A stretch of DNA of 64,000 nucleotides from Arthrobacter sp. D5-1 (GTDB lineage: Bacteria > Actinomycetota > Actinomycetes > Actinomycetales > Micrococcaceae). Position numbers and translations under genes: made by a program. Below are positions 26,901 through 35,148 of this stretch, in pieces. The stretch spans positions 248,001-312,000 of the forward strand of contig NZ_CP014572.1 in NCBI RefSeq assembly GCF_017357425.1, given 5' to 3'. Each line of letters starts with the position of its first letter. The stretch's first letter is position 1. A model generated the notes under the pieces. That model was not told the origin of the DNA, made no database searches, and was given only the letters and a program-made list of their open reading frames with translations.

Positions 26901-28877
26901 GGTGAAGCGCAGGCCCATTTCGTAGCTGCCGCCGTCACCGGAATCCTGCACTGCCGGTGCGGTCTGGCCAAAGACGCTGTAGGGGCCGCTCAGGATCAGG
27001 CTCCTGCTGGTGGCGGCCCCTATGTTGGCACTGTCATCAATGGCCCGGGCCTGGATGGTGGCGGTATCGAAGCCCTTCTGGATGTAGGTGTATGTCCAGT
27101 TTTGCTTGCCCACGGCGGGGTGCCAGGTACCGCCGCCGTCGGTTGAAACCTCCACGCCGGCCACCACTCCGCCCGTATCGGCGGCCGTTCCTGTGACGGT
27201 CACACTGGTCCCATGGGGCACAGTGGCGCCGTTGGCCGGGGCAGTGATGGCAGCCGTTGGTCCGGTCCGGTCCGTGCTCGGGGCGGCAGCGGTCAGGCCG
27301 GCGGCACGGGTGGCGGGCTGGGCGCCCATGTCGGCCAGGAGGTTGACTTGGGCCTGCCGCATCCTTGGATCTGCAGGTGCGCCCTCGCCGTCATGGACCT
27401 CGTCCAGGCCCCACGTCCACTGGACACTGCCGGCCGAGAACACCAGGGCGCCGCTGGGGGCGCGGTAGAGGGTCACGTGGTGGGTTGTCGTGCCGGGAAG
27501 GACTGTGTTGCCGAAGTCCTGAAGGTACTGGGGCACCTCGCCTACGGTGGTGGACAACCGGATCAACCCCGGTGGGCGGAACCCGTTGTCCAGGTCCTCG
27601 TCGGACTCATATCCCACCGTATGGGGCGCCAGGGCCGCGGAGGAACCGGCCGGCAACGAGGTGAGGGAAGTATTGCGCCACAGTCTGGTTTTGCCTTCCT
27701 CCGAATCGACGGTCACCGGCAGGTCGGAGTAGTTGGACATGTAGATGGTTCCGGTCAGTCCGTTTTCGGGCAGCCCGCCGCCGTTGGTCTGGGCTGCGAA
27801 CCGCGGGTCCCGCCAGGTGCCGGTCCATTCGGGGCTGGGGTCGATCTTTTCGTTGGCCCAGGTTTCCTTGTAGGAGGTGAGCGTCCGGCCCGCTCCACCA
27901 TCCACCGGGGAGGGTTCGAACCGGGTGCGCCAATAGCCCTCGTTGCCGGAGAGGAACTGCAGGTTCACCCCTGCGTCGCGGGCGGCGGTGATGTTGGCGC
28001 GCTGGGGCCCGGACCAGTATTCGTCGTGCCCGACGGAGAGGAAGACCTTGTGGTTGAGCAGCTGTGGGCCGTTGCGGTCGGTATCAAGGCCGCTGATGTA
28101 GCTGACGTCGTAGCCGTTTTGCTCCAGGAAACGCACCATCGGGTATTCGTTGGAGAAGTAGAAGTCCCGGCCTCCGGGTCCGCCGCGCGTGGCTACCGGT
28201 CGGTTGTAGCTGACCTTGTAGGCGCGGCCGTTCGTGCCTTGGTAGAAGTCCGAGCCACCATAGGAGTTATAGGCCTGCCAGGAGGGATCGGAGGTTTGGA
28301 AGACCACGTCGGACCGGCTGCCGTCGGAACGCACGATGAAGGTGATGTGGCTTTGCCCGCCGGTATCGGGCCGGGTGAGAAGGGCGACGTAGACACCGGA
28401 GACCGCGGTCGCGGGGACCTGCCACGTCGCGGACACCGCCCAGGTCCCGCAGTCGTACAGCCCTGTGGTGAGGTCGGTGAGGCATTGGGGCTGGTTTTGG
28501 CGGACGACGGACGGTGTCACGTCGGCGATCTTGCGGGCGCCGGCGCCTCCGTACCAGCCGGTGCGGTAGACCGCGATGGTGTAGCTGGGAGCGTTCGTGT
28601 CGATTTTGAAGCGGATCGGCTGGCCCGCGTTGACGCTGATTTCGGTTGAGTAGCCTTGAATGCTGTCGTCGCCGGGACCGGAAATGTCCCATTCCGATGG
28701 CGGGTTTCCCGGTTTGGAGTTTTCGCAGACAACAGGGTTCACTACCGGCTCGCAGGGTCCCGCGGCGAGGGCTGTCGGGGCGGTAAGGGGCAATAGGGCT
28801 GCCATCATGGCAATCACCAAGGGCGTGATGAATCCCTTTAGGGGTGACTGCGGCCGGGTGGCTGAATGACCGGGCAT
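23979..28877 (-). CDS. Giant secreted DMFase-like protein with four DUF4082 domains
   Basis: A 1632-residue exported protein. A signal peptide (1-39) precedes a domain like the large subunit of N,N-dimethylformamidase (about 60-520, with GHDEYWSGPQR and GNEGYWRTR). An Ig-like domain follows (about 535-625). Four DUF4082 domains start near 634, 904, 1164 and 1422, each with FYK-NTGTH and TFTNE-SGWQ motifs, and SbsA-type Ig domains sit between them. A Pro/Ser-Pro tail ends in LLCGLLGTC. It is likely a surface carbohydrate or adhesion protein; amidase activity is unproven. It has no obvious link to metals. Confidence 0.8.
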   Translation of the reverse strand: MPGHSATRPQSPLKGFITPLVIAMMAALLPLTAPTALAAGPCEPVVNPVVCENSKPGNPPSEWDISGPGDDSIQGYSTEISVNAGQPIRFKIDTNAPSYTIAVYRTGWYGGAGARKIADVTPSVVRQNQPQCLTDLTTGLYDCGTWAVSATWQVPATAVSGVYVALLTRPDTGGQSHITFIVRSDGSRSDVVFQTSDPSWQAYNSYGGSDFYQGTNGRAYKVSYNRPVATRGGPGGRDFYFSNEYPMVRFLEQNGYDVSYISGLDTDRNGPQLLNHKVFLSVGHDEYWSGPQRANITAARDAGVNLQFLSGNEGYWRTRFEPSPVDGGAGRTLTSYKETWANEKIDPSPEWTGTWRDPRFAAQTNGGGLPENGLTGTIYMSNYSDLPVTVDSEEGKTRLWRNTSLTSLPAGSSAALAPHTVGYESDEDLDNGFRPPGLIRLSTTVGEVPQYLQDFGNTVLPGTTTHHVTLYRAPSGALVFSAGSVQWTWGLDEVHDGEGAPADPRMRQAQVNLLADMGAQPATRAAGLTAAAPSTDRTGPTAAITAPANGATVPHGTSVTVTGTAADTGGVVAGVEVSTDGGGTWHPAVGKQNWTYTYIQKGFDTATIQARAIDDSANIGAATSRSLILSGPYSVFGQTAPAVQDSGDGGSYEMGLRFTPTVDGFITGVRFYKSAANTGTHTGSLWSSTGERLATATFTNETPSGWQSVLFSQAVPVAAGQKYTVSYWTPNGRYAIQNFQWASFGSSDAPLRVAGGFGAEPAGVYATSSGFPTSSYNGGNYFVDALFGTVDTTPMTVSGHTPFPSSSSVSVDTKVSAVFSKPVTASSVQLTLQSSDGPVAGTTAYDPATRRAAFTPTSALAFSTQYTATLAGTDTLGGPVTAGGTWSFTTAATLPVPGSCPCSLFDDSVTPGIAEIQDGVPLALGVRFSSVSAGEVVGMRFFKSAGNTGTHNGALYTASGQQLATVAFTNESASGWQTAMFSQPVQMAANTDYIVAYKSLTGTYSATSNGFGSGMSVGPLRTTSDAGAYTYSGDFPGSRSNASYLVDVIVTVPPPAFTPTGQSPLPGASSVPLDSQISAVLSEPAEAPSVNLTVKDASGTTVAGSTSYDPQTRKVTFTPAGPLAAGTSYTATLTATAVSRQPLSNGTWAFSTVPAPRTPGTCPCTLYQDTVTPGTPDANDGVSLSLGVRFASDTAGQVTGVRFYKAAGNTGTHTGSLYTAGGQLLATVTFTNESSSGWQTATFSQPVTIDANTEYVAAYKSPSGNYSYTAGGFGSGFTSGPLRTAPDSGAFAYNNDFPNSPSTASYLVDLVFMAAVPPLTITDRSPAPNATAVPVEVKPTLTFSSAIKPGATFTLAANGTPVAGNAALSTDGRTLTFTPANPLPGNTAISVSAGNLESQQGQTLPTTTWQFTTADPDAEQASIFGDLQPQTAASDDPSSVELGTAFTVSAAGNVTGIRFYKGTGNTGTHIGSLWNAAGTRLAQVTFTNETATGWQTAMLSSPVAVTPGETYTVSYLAPNGRYAYTPAFFAQTWVSGVFTAAGPDNGRYRYGAGGTAPTNSWNSTNYFVDVLYSATTPAPATPTPTATPAPPATATATPSPNPSASPSPSPSPSPSPSPTGSGGLLCGLLGTC

Positions 28878-29326
28878 CGGAGCTCCTGGGAGTGGTACGC
28901 CTGTTGCGAGTATGGATCCGTGCTTGCCGCACGGGTCCCTGCTTGCCGCTCCCCAGCCAGGGTCAAACCAAGAATCTTCAGTTAGGAAACACCCGGGTCC
29001 CTGTCCTGGAGGTGGTCATGCAAGACGAACCAGACCGGATCCACCCTCGACCTTGTAGACCAATAGGACGAAGCGCATCATCAAGTAACCCTTGGCAGGA
29101 GTGTAGGGGTGTGACGTGCGCACGGCAAGGCTTCCCGCCTACCCAGGGCTGGATTTCCTCGCGCCGTCAGCCCAACGAAGGGTCCTCGGCTCTTGGCCCA
29201 GGACGGACAACGCGTCGCCACGGCTCCAGTTGCATCAGAGCAAAAGCGCTGGGACCGGCTTCCGGATCAAGGCTGGTTCGAACGCCCTGGGATGATGACA
29301 TCCAAAATTGCCGCTATCATCGTTAT
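28878..29326. other. Intergenic region, no gene seen
   Basis: About 450 bp between the giant secreted gene and the metal regulator. No frame here has a good start. The last 40 bases (TATCATCGTTATATGACGAT) hold the promoter and probable operator of the regulator at 29327. Confidence 0.4.
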
Positions 29327-29713
29327 ATGACGATTGATGATGCGTTCTCGCCCGATCCGTGCGCCCCGCTGGACCCCGCGGCGGCCCTGTTCCACTCCCT
29401 CAGTGATCCGACCCGCTTGAGTATCGTGAAACGGATGGCCGGGGGAGAGGTCCGGGTGGGTGACCTGACCGGGGAGCTGGGTCTGGCGCAATCCACGGTC
29501 TCGGCCCATGTGGCGTGCCTGCGTGACTGCGGCCTGGTCGAGGGTCGCACGCAGGGCCGAAGCGTCTATTATTCGCTCTCCCGTCCGGAGCTGATGGACA
29601 TGCTCGCCCAGGCCGAGGTCCTGCTGGCAGCTACCGGCAACGCGGTCAGTCTCTGCCCGAACTACGGCATTGGCAGCACCGGGACAGTCCCGACGACGGA
29701 GGCGGCCCGATGA
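29327..29713 (+). CDS. CmtR-like ArsR/SmtB metal sensor
   Basis: A 128-residue ArsR/SmtB repressor. The recognition helix contains AQSTVSAHVACLRDCGL, placing C64 and C68 as in Mycobacterium CmtR (C57, C61). C110 in SLCPNYG matches the third CmtR ligand, C102. CmtR senses cadmium and lead, so this protein probably does too. Its last codons overlap the P-type ATPase start (ATGA), so it represses its own operon of ATPase and LspA. Confidence 0.85.
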   Translation: MTIDDAFSPDPCAPLDPAAALFHSLSDPTRLSIVKRMAGGEVRVGDLTGELGLAQSTVSAHVACLRDCGLVEGRTQGRSVYYSLSRPELMDMLAQAEVLLAATGNAVSLCPNYGIGSTGTVPTTEAAR

Positions 29714-31665
29714 GTGACGCCTGCGGTTGCAGCGACGAAAAGCCCGGGACCGGCGAGTCCGAGGAAGCCGAGGAGGCCGTGGGTTTCTGGCAGGTCCGGG
29801 AGGTCCGGGCGGCAGCCGTTTCCGGTGTCCTGCTCCTGGCGGCGTGGATCGCGTCGCTGGCCGACGCGCCGCAGTGGCTGACACTTCCTCTGGAGATCGC
29901 CGCGCTGCTGGTTGCTGCCTGGACGTTCGTTCCGTCCACTCTCCGCCGCCTGCTCAAGGGCAGAATCGGTGTCGGAACCCTGATGACGATTGCGGCAGTC
30001 GGCGCGGTCGCTTTGGGCCAGTACGAGGAAGCGGCCATGCTGGCCTTCCTCTATGCCATTTCGGAAGGCCTGGAGGAGTACTCGCTGGCGAAAACCCGCC
30101 GCGGGCTGCGGGCACTGCTGGACCTGGTACCCGCCGAAGCGACCGTCCTGCGCAACGGCGAAGAGGTCACGGTCGATCCTGCAGTTCTGGTCCTGGGGGA
30201 CCGAATGGTCGTCCGGCCCGGGGAACGTCTGGCCACCGACGGGCGGATCATCACCGGCCGCACCTCCCTGGACACCTCGGCGTTGACCGGAGAATCCGTT
30301 CCGGTCGAGGTTGGGCCCGGCAGCGAGGTCTGGGCCGGTTCGATCAACGGTACCGGCCCGCTCGAGGTCGAAGTGACCAGCACCGCCGAGAACAACTCGT
30401 TGGCCAGGATTGTGCACATTGTCGAAGCCGAGCAGTCCCGCAAGGGCCCAGGCCAGCGCCTGGCTGACTCCATTGCCAGCAAGCTTGTCCCGGGAATCCT
30501 GATCGCCGCGGCCCTGATCATCGGTTTCGGCTTCATCGTCGGCGAGCCGCTGCTGTGGTTCGAACGCGCCCTGGTTGTGCTCGTTGCTGCCTCACCCTGC
30601 GCCCTGGCCATCTCCGTGCCCGTCACCGTTGTCGCATCCGTCGGAGCTGCGAGCCGGATCGGTGTGCTCATCAAGGGTGGTGGGGCATTGGAAACCCTGG
30701 GCAGGATCCGCACCATTGCACTGGACAAGACCGGCACCCTGACCCGGAACAAGCCAGCCGTGATCGATGTTGCCACCACCGGAACGTTCACCACGGAGCA
30801 GGTTCTGGCTCTCGCGGCCGGCTTGGAGGCCCGCAGTGAACACCCTCTCGCCCGCGCCATCCTCGCCGCGGCCGCAGACCGGGCACCGGTCACCGAGGTC
30901 GATGCCGTCCCCGGCGCAGGACTGACAGGCCTGTGTGAGGACAGGACGGTGCGTCTCGGCAGGCCAGGCTGGATCGACGCCGGACCCCTTGCCGACGAAG
31001 TGAAGAGAATGCAACAGGCCGGCGCGACCGCCGTCCTGATCGAAGACCAGGGACAGGTCATCGGCGCCATTGCCGTCCGCGACGAGCTGCGCCCCGAAGC
31101 CCGGGACGTCATCGCCCGGCTCACTTCCTCGGGCTACACCACCGCCATGCTGACCGGTGACAACACGATCACGGCCAACGCCTTGGGCAAGGAAGCAGGC
31201 ATCACCGAGGTCCACGCCGATCTGCGCCCCGAAGACAAGGCGGACATCATCCGCACCCTCCAGGGGCGCGCCCCGACCGCGATGGTCGGTGAAGGTGTCA
31301 ACGACGCGCCCGCACTGGCGACTGCCGACACCGGCATCGCCATGGGAGCCATGGGAACCGACGTCGCCATCGAGACCGCCGATATCGCCCTCATGGGCGA
31401 GGACCTGAACCACCTGCCCCAGGTCCTCGAGCACGCCCGCCGCACGCGGTCCATCATGCTCCAAAACGTCGGACTGTCCCTGCTGCTGATCGCGGTGCTC
31501 ATCCCGCTGGCGCTGGTCGGTGCGCTCGGTCTGGCCGCTGTGGTCCTGATCCACGAGCTGGCCGAAATCGTTGTGATCGCCAACGGCGTCCGAGCCGGCC
31601 GTATCAGCCGCCGAACCGGGGTCCGGACCGCCCAGCCGACCCCGGCTCTGGAACCAGCATCATGA
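29710..31665 (+). CDS. Heavy-metal P-type ATPase (Cd/Pb/Zn type)
   Basis: A 651-residue P1B ATPase. It shows TGES (actuator domain), SPC at 295-297 in transmembrane helix 6, the phosphorylation site D339 in DKTGTLT, SEHPLA, TGDN and GEGVNDAPAL. There is no N-terminal HMA domain, only a short cysteine segment (DACGCSDE). HELAEIVVIANGVRAGR near the end corresponds to helix 8, where cadmium pumps have an acidic metal ligand. The CmtR-like gene before it and LspA after it point to Cd/Pb export. Confidence 0.9.
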   Translation: MSDACGCSDEKPGTGESEEAEEAVGFWQVREVRAAAVSGVLLLAAWIASLADAPQWLTLPLEIAALLVAAWTFVPSTLRRLLKGRIGVGTLMTIAAVGAVALGQYEEAAMLAFLYAISEGLEEYSLAKTRRGLRALLDLVPAEATVLRNGEEVTVDPAVLVLGDRMVVRPGERLATDGRIITGRTSLDTSALTGESVPVEVGPGSEVWAGSINGTGPLEVEVTSTAENNSLARIVHIVEAEQSRKGPGQRLADSIASKLVPGILIAAALIIGFGFIVGEPLLWFERALVVLVAASPCALAISVPVTVVASVGAASRIGVLIKGGGALETLGRIRTIALDKTGTLTRNKPAVIDVATTGTFTTEQVLALAAGLEARSEHPLARAILAAAADRAPVTEVDAVPGAGLTGLCEDRTVRLGRPGWIDAGPLADEVKRMQQAGATAVLIEDQGQVIGAIAVRDELRPEARDVIARLTSSGYTTAMLTGDNTITANALGKEAGITEVHADLRPEDKADIIRTLQGRAPTAMVGEGVNDAPALATADTGIAMGAMGTDVAIETADIALMGEDLNHLPQVLEHARRTRSIMLQNVGLSLLLIAVLIPLALVGALGLAAVVLIHELAEIVVIANGVRAGRISRRTGVRTAQPTPALEPAS

Positions 31666-32168
31666 GCCGCGAACCCGCAGCAGTGACCCCGGCCAAGCGG
31701 ACCTCGCGGCGGATCCGGGTCTTGGTGATTGTCGCTGCGGCAGCCCTTGCCGCCACGGACCTTATCGTCAAGGCCGTGGCCGAGGCTGTTCTCTCTGCGG
31801 GTGCAACCAGTGACGTCGGGCCGATCAACATCCGGCTGGTCTACAACCGTGGTGTCGCCTTCAGCATGGGCGCGGGCCTGCCACCCTGGGCCGTCATCGC
31901 AGGCACGGGGGTGATCCTGGCCGCCCTGCTTTGGTTCCTGCTCGCCGCAGCGCCCGGCATGTCTCTGCTCTCCCGGGCAGGGGCGGCCCTGCTGCTTGGA
32001 GGAGCCGCCGGAAACTTCATCGACCGGCTCAACGGGCAGGGGGTGGTTGACTACCTCCACACCGGATGGTTCCCCACCTTCAACCTCGCCGATGTCTTCG
32101 TCACCACCGGCGTAGCGGTCATGATCCTCGGGACCGTGCTTTCCCCAAGGCCACGACCGGAGGACTAG
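31662..32168 (+). CDS. lspA: Signal peptidase II (LspA) paralog of a metal operon
   Basis: A 168-residue membrane aspartyl protease. The family blocks are present: YNRGVAFSMG, GNFIDRLNGQGVVDYLHTGW and FNLADVFV, carrying the two catalytic aspartates (in FID and LAD). Four hydrophobic helices are visible. It is coupled to the ATPase by ATGA. LspA-like genes accompany lead and cadmium ATPases (PbrB/PbrC of Cupriavidus), and a second copy lies at 47881. Processing of metal-binding lipoproteins is one idea. Confidence 0.9.
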   Translation: MSREPAAVTPAKRTSRRIRVLVIVAAAALAATDLIVKAVAEAVLSAGATSDVGPINIRLVYNRGVAFSMGAGLPPWAVIAGTGVILAALLWFLLAAAPGMSLLSRAGAALLLGGAAGNFIDRLNGQGVVDYLHTGWFPTFNLADVFVTTGVAVMILGTVLSPRPRPED

Positions 32169-32224
32169 CCGCCCTTGTCGGCCCATCCGGCGAGACGAAT
32201 GCGTCGATGGCCAAGCAATACCGC

Positions 32225-32248
32225 GAGTATGAACATATGTTCATACTC
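32225..32248. promoter_or_regulatory. Perfect 24-bp palindrome, SmtB/CzrA-like operator
   Basis: Two 12-bp arms (GAGTATGAACAT and its reverse complement) meet with no spacer. The core TGAACATATGTTCA matches the operators of zinc-, cadmium- and nickel-sensing ArsR/SmtB repressors. It lies 57 bp after lspA and about 290 bp before the next gene. Confidence 0.75.
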
Positions 32249-32284
32249 TGTTGCTAGAATCAGTCTCAGATATCCCCAAGGGCA

Positions 32285-32317
32285 GGTCCCCGTAGTGCCG
32301 GGGCTGTGAGGCTTTTT
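32285..32317 (+). terminator. Possible terminator after the palindrome
   Basis: CCCCG-TAGTGC-CGGGG followed after 9 bases by a run of six T. It could end transcription started at the palindrome or coming from lspA. The rest of 32169-32536 shows no gene. Confidence 0.4.
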
Positions 32318-32536
32318 TGCCTACCAATTGGTTCTGACCTGAAGATGACAGCGCGTGCCAGGAGTCCTTGCCATGGTCCTCTGATGGTGCTGCAGCGGTC
32401 GTTCAGCCTGCGGGGAATCCAGACGGGGTCGCCCCCGCCTGTCCCTGTCTGGCACACCGCTTTTCTGTGCACCGCCGGTTCCGCCACTGCTGCGAATGAT
32501 CCCGCCGTACCCACTCTCCAAGGAGCCACAGAGCTA

Positions 32537-32971
32537 ATGCTTTCAAACCCCGACGCCACGGTTCCCGCGGACGCCGTCAAGATGCCGCTTGGCGCCCGTC
32601 GACTCGTGCTCATCGGAGGACTTTGCATTCCGGTAGGGCTGGTTGCCGGCCCATACCTCTTTGGCCTTCAGCTGGTTGCCGTGGCGGGTGTCGTGGCTGT
32701 CGCCATTGCCCTGTCTTATCGGCGGGGCCAGTCCTGGTTTTCGCGCTGGTCCTGGCTGACAACGGCAGCCGGTGCGCTGTGGGTGATCGCAACGGTGGCT
32801 TACTGGCTGAGCATCATGGCTGCTGTGGACGGTTCGTCGTCGCCGTCCAGCTTTCCCACGGTGCTGTTCTACAGCGGTATGGCGGCCCTGGCAGTCATGG
32901 TTTTCGGCACCATCGCGGGTTGGACCTCACGTTTGGTGTCCGGTCGACGCTCCGTGCCCACGGCACGGTAG
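32537..32971 (+). CDS. Hypothetical four-helix membrane protein
   Basis: A 144-residue protein with four hydrophobic segments at about residues 20-38, 42-60, 72-94 and 108-130. I chose ATG 32537 because AAGGAG lies about 12-17 bases upstream; the frame is open further up. The family is not recognised. It sits between the Cd/Pb operon and the copper genes and may depend on the 24-bp palindrome upstream. Confidence 0.5.
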   Translation: MLSNPDATVPADAVKMPLGARRLVLIGGLCIPVGLVAGPYLFGLQLVAVAGVVAVAIALSYRRGQSWFSRWSWLTTAAGALWVIATVAYWLSIMAAVDGSSSPSSFPTVLFYSGMAALAVMVFGTIAGWTSRLVSGRRSVPTAR

Positions 32972-33060
32972 CGCGCCCGAACCCGCCGGCCCCGGGCACG
33001 TGGCCCGGAGCCGACGGGCGGGGCGGAATACTCGGCTGGTTCGCCGGTTCGCCGGTTCCG

Positions 33061-33675
33061 CTACGCTCCCGAGGTTTTGTCCCTGCGCCTGCGTGCAATG
33101 AAGAAGACAGCGGCTGCGACGGCCAGGATCGCTGCCGCAATGCCAACGGCCATGGGGGCGTTGTCATCGTTGGGTTTTATCTGCTCCGGCGCCGTTTGCG
33201 CGGCCGGGGCCGCGGCGTTGGAGGCAGTGCTCGCGGCCGGGGTTGGCGTCGCAGATGGTGTGGCGGTGACGGCTTGGGCGGGGTCCTGGACGGTGAAGGA
33301 GTAGTTGCCCTCGATGGGGTGGCCGTCGGAGGAAACCGTCCGCCAAAGGACTTTGTACGCCCCGTTGCTTCCGCCGGCTATGGTCGTGGAGATGGTCGGG
33401 CCGTCCACGGTGACCTTGCCGTCACTGAGTGTCTTGCCCGTCTCGTCGGTCACGGTGATGACGCTGAGATTGAGCTGTGTGGCATCCATGGGCGGCTCCG
33501 AGAGGATCAGGGAAACGGTACCCGGGGCTGTGGTGATAGTGGTGTCCTTGGCCGGGACAGTGGATTCCAGGGCGTCGTGGGCCATTGCCGGCGCTGCGGC
33601 GAAGGCCGGGATGAGGATGGCCGCGGCAAGCGCCAGGCGGACGCGGACGCGTCGTTTGTTGTTGCGGGGATTCAT
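33061..33675 (-). CDS. copC: CopC-type copper-binding protein, membrane-tethered
   Basis: A 204-residue protein with a signal peptide ending AMA-HDALEST, so mature His1 can form the N-terminal Cu(II) site of CopC. SSDGHPIEGNYSF is the second CopC motif. The CopC domain (about residues 28-125) is followed by an Ala/Thr/Pro linker and one C-terminal membrane helix ending RRRRDK, as in actinobacterial tethered CopC. It would bind copper outside the membrane and work with CopD. Confidence 0.87.
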   Translation of the reverse strand: MNPRNNKRRVRVRLALAAAILIPAFAAAPAMAHDALESTVPAKDTTITTAPGTVSLILSEPPMDATQLNLSVITVTDETGKTLSDGKVTVDGPTISTTIAGGSNGAYKVLWRTVSSDGHPIEGNYSFTVQDPAQAVTATPSATPTPAASTASNAAAPAAQTAPEQIKPNDDNAPMAVGIAAAILAVAAAVFFIARRRRDKTSGA

Positions 33676-33737
33676 GGGACTCTGCGATTCTGCTCGTTGA
33701 GAAAGGTTCAGTGTGCTCGGTGCGCGCCGGTGACACC

Positions 33738-34358
33738 CTAAGCCAATGCCTGGTGCGTGGCGGCGGACAGGTTCCGGGGAGGCCCCCGGGCCGGTGGCCG
33801 GGCCTGCCTGTTCCGTCGCAGATGGATGGTCTCCGTGCCGGTGACCGGCAGGCTGGGACATGCCCGGAGCTTTGATGGTTTGAGCAGGCCCAGCAGGGGG
33901 CGCAGCCAGGCGGCCAAGGCCCACAAAGCCGACTCGCCCCGTGCCATCAGAAGAGCGGTGGCGAGGATTGCGGCGACATGCAATCCGAGCATTCCGGGGC
34001 TGGCATCGGAGCTCAGATGTTCGTGCGGGACAACCCCGTGCCCGCTGCCCGGGCCGGCTGCCATTCCGAGGTGGTGGGACAGGCCGGGCCTGGGCGTTCC
34101 GGCGCCTGCCAAGGCTGAGAACGCCAGGTGCAGCGCAGCCTGGGATGCGCCCAGATATACGGCCAGAAGGGGCACTGTCATCTTTCTGCCGGTCAGCATT
34201 ATCGCCGATAGGGCAATAACGGCTGTCAGTGCTGTCATGACAGGGAAAGCAGGCAGTTCACCACCGGCCAGCAAGTGCGCCGTTGCGGCCAAGGCAAGGA
34301 CCGTGACCGCAACGGCCGCGGCCCGCGGAATGCGGAACGGTGCACGCGCAGCAGTCAT
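33738..34358 (-). CDS. Hypothetical membrane protein of the copper block
   Basis: A 206-residue protein with five or so hydrophobic segments, and a His-rich loop (HHLGMAAGPGSGHGVVPHEH, about residues 95-114) that could bind copper. It lies 62 bp upstream of copC in the same direction, and similar proteins follow or precede CopC/CopD in actinobacteria. No defined function. Confidence 0.6.
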   Translation of the reverse strand: MTAARAPFRIPRAAAVAVTVLALAATAHLLAGGELPAFPVMTALTAVIALSAIMLTGRKMTVPLLAVYLGASQAALHLAFSALAGAGTPRPGLSHHLGMAAGPGSGHGVVPHEHLSSDASPGMLGLHVAAILATALLMARGESALWALAAWLRPLLGLLKPSKLRACPSLPVTGTETIHLRRNRQARPPARGPPRNLSAATHQALA

Positions 34359-34458
34359 CGCACACCGTTCCTTTCAAGAGATGGATTCCTTTTTACGTTG
34401 CGTAGAAGCTTGGGTCAGGGTAAAGCCCACGGCGATGTATCTGTCCCGGGAGAGTCTG

Positions 34459-35148
34459 TTACTTGGCGGCGTCCGCGAGCAGCTGCCGGAATTGCTCCTT
34501 GGTTTCAAGGGTGAGCATCTTCCCGTTCAGGAAGAACGTCGGCGTTCCCTTGACGCCCAGAGCGGTGCCATCTGCGATGTCCTTCTTGATCCGTTCCTTG
34601 GTCTTGTCGTCGGCCACGGCCGCGTCGTACGCGGTCAGGTCCAGCCCGAGTTCTTCAGCGAACGTGCGGAACAGAGGCGCCTGGGACTCGGTCTTCTCGC
34701 CCCATTGCGGCTGGGTTTCGAACATTTTGGCATACATTTGTTCGTATTTGCCCTGCTGGGCTGCGGCTTCGACGGCAAGGGCTGCGGTGGCTGAATTGCG
34801 GTGCGCAGGCAACGGGAAGTAGCGGTTGACGAAGGTGATCCGGTCCCCGAATTCCTTCTTCAGTTCTTCGACCACGGGTTGGGCGGCGAGGCATGCTTCG
34901 CATTCGAAGTCCAGGAACTCAACGAGTTGGGCTTTTTCGGTGGCCGGGGAGGTGACGCGGTGGCTGTCTTCGCGGACCAGTTGGGCTTCCGCGGCCGGCG
35001 TCGGGGCCGCGGGGGCTGGTTTGTTCAGCGTAAAGACCGTGTACCAGATCACGCCAACGGCGACGAGGACGGCCAGTAGGACCCAGATGAAGACCCGGGT
35101 CTTCTTCGCGGTGTCCATGGGCGGGGGAGGGGTTTTGGTTGTGCTCAT
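34459..35148 (-). CDS. Membrane-anchored DsbA-like thioredoxin-fold protein
   Basis: A 229-residue protein with one N-terminal membrane helix (about 18-38) and an external DsbA-type thioredoxin domain. The active site is CEAC (in FLDFECEACLAAQP), with the cis-proline loop at KGTPTFFLNGK. It probably oxidises or isomerises exported thiols, partnered by the VKOR at 45774. Its ATG overlaps the stop of the CDF gene (TGATG), so it belongs to that operon. Confidence 0.82.
   Translation of the reverse strand: MSTTKTPPPPMDTAKKTRVFIWVLLAVLVAVGVIWYTVFTLNKPAPAAPTPAAEAQLVREDSHRVTSPATEKAQLVEFLDFECEACLAAQPVVEELKKEFGDRITFVNRYFPLPAHRNSATAALAVEAAAQQGKYEQMYAKMFETQPQWGEKTESQAPLFRTFAEELGLDLTAYDAAVADDKTKERIKKDIADGTALGVKGTPTFFLNGKMLTLETKEQFRQLLADAAK

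Noticed and set aside
27213..28649. 478-codon plus-strand frame
   Set aside because: It is a shadow of the 1632-residue secreted protein, which has a signal peptide and recognisable domains.
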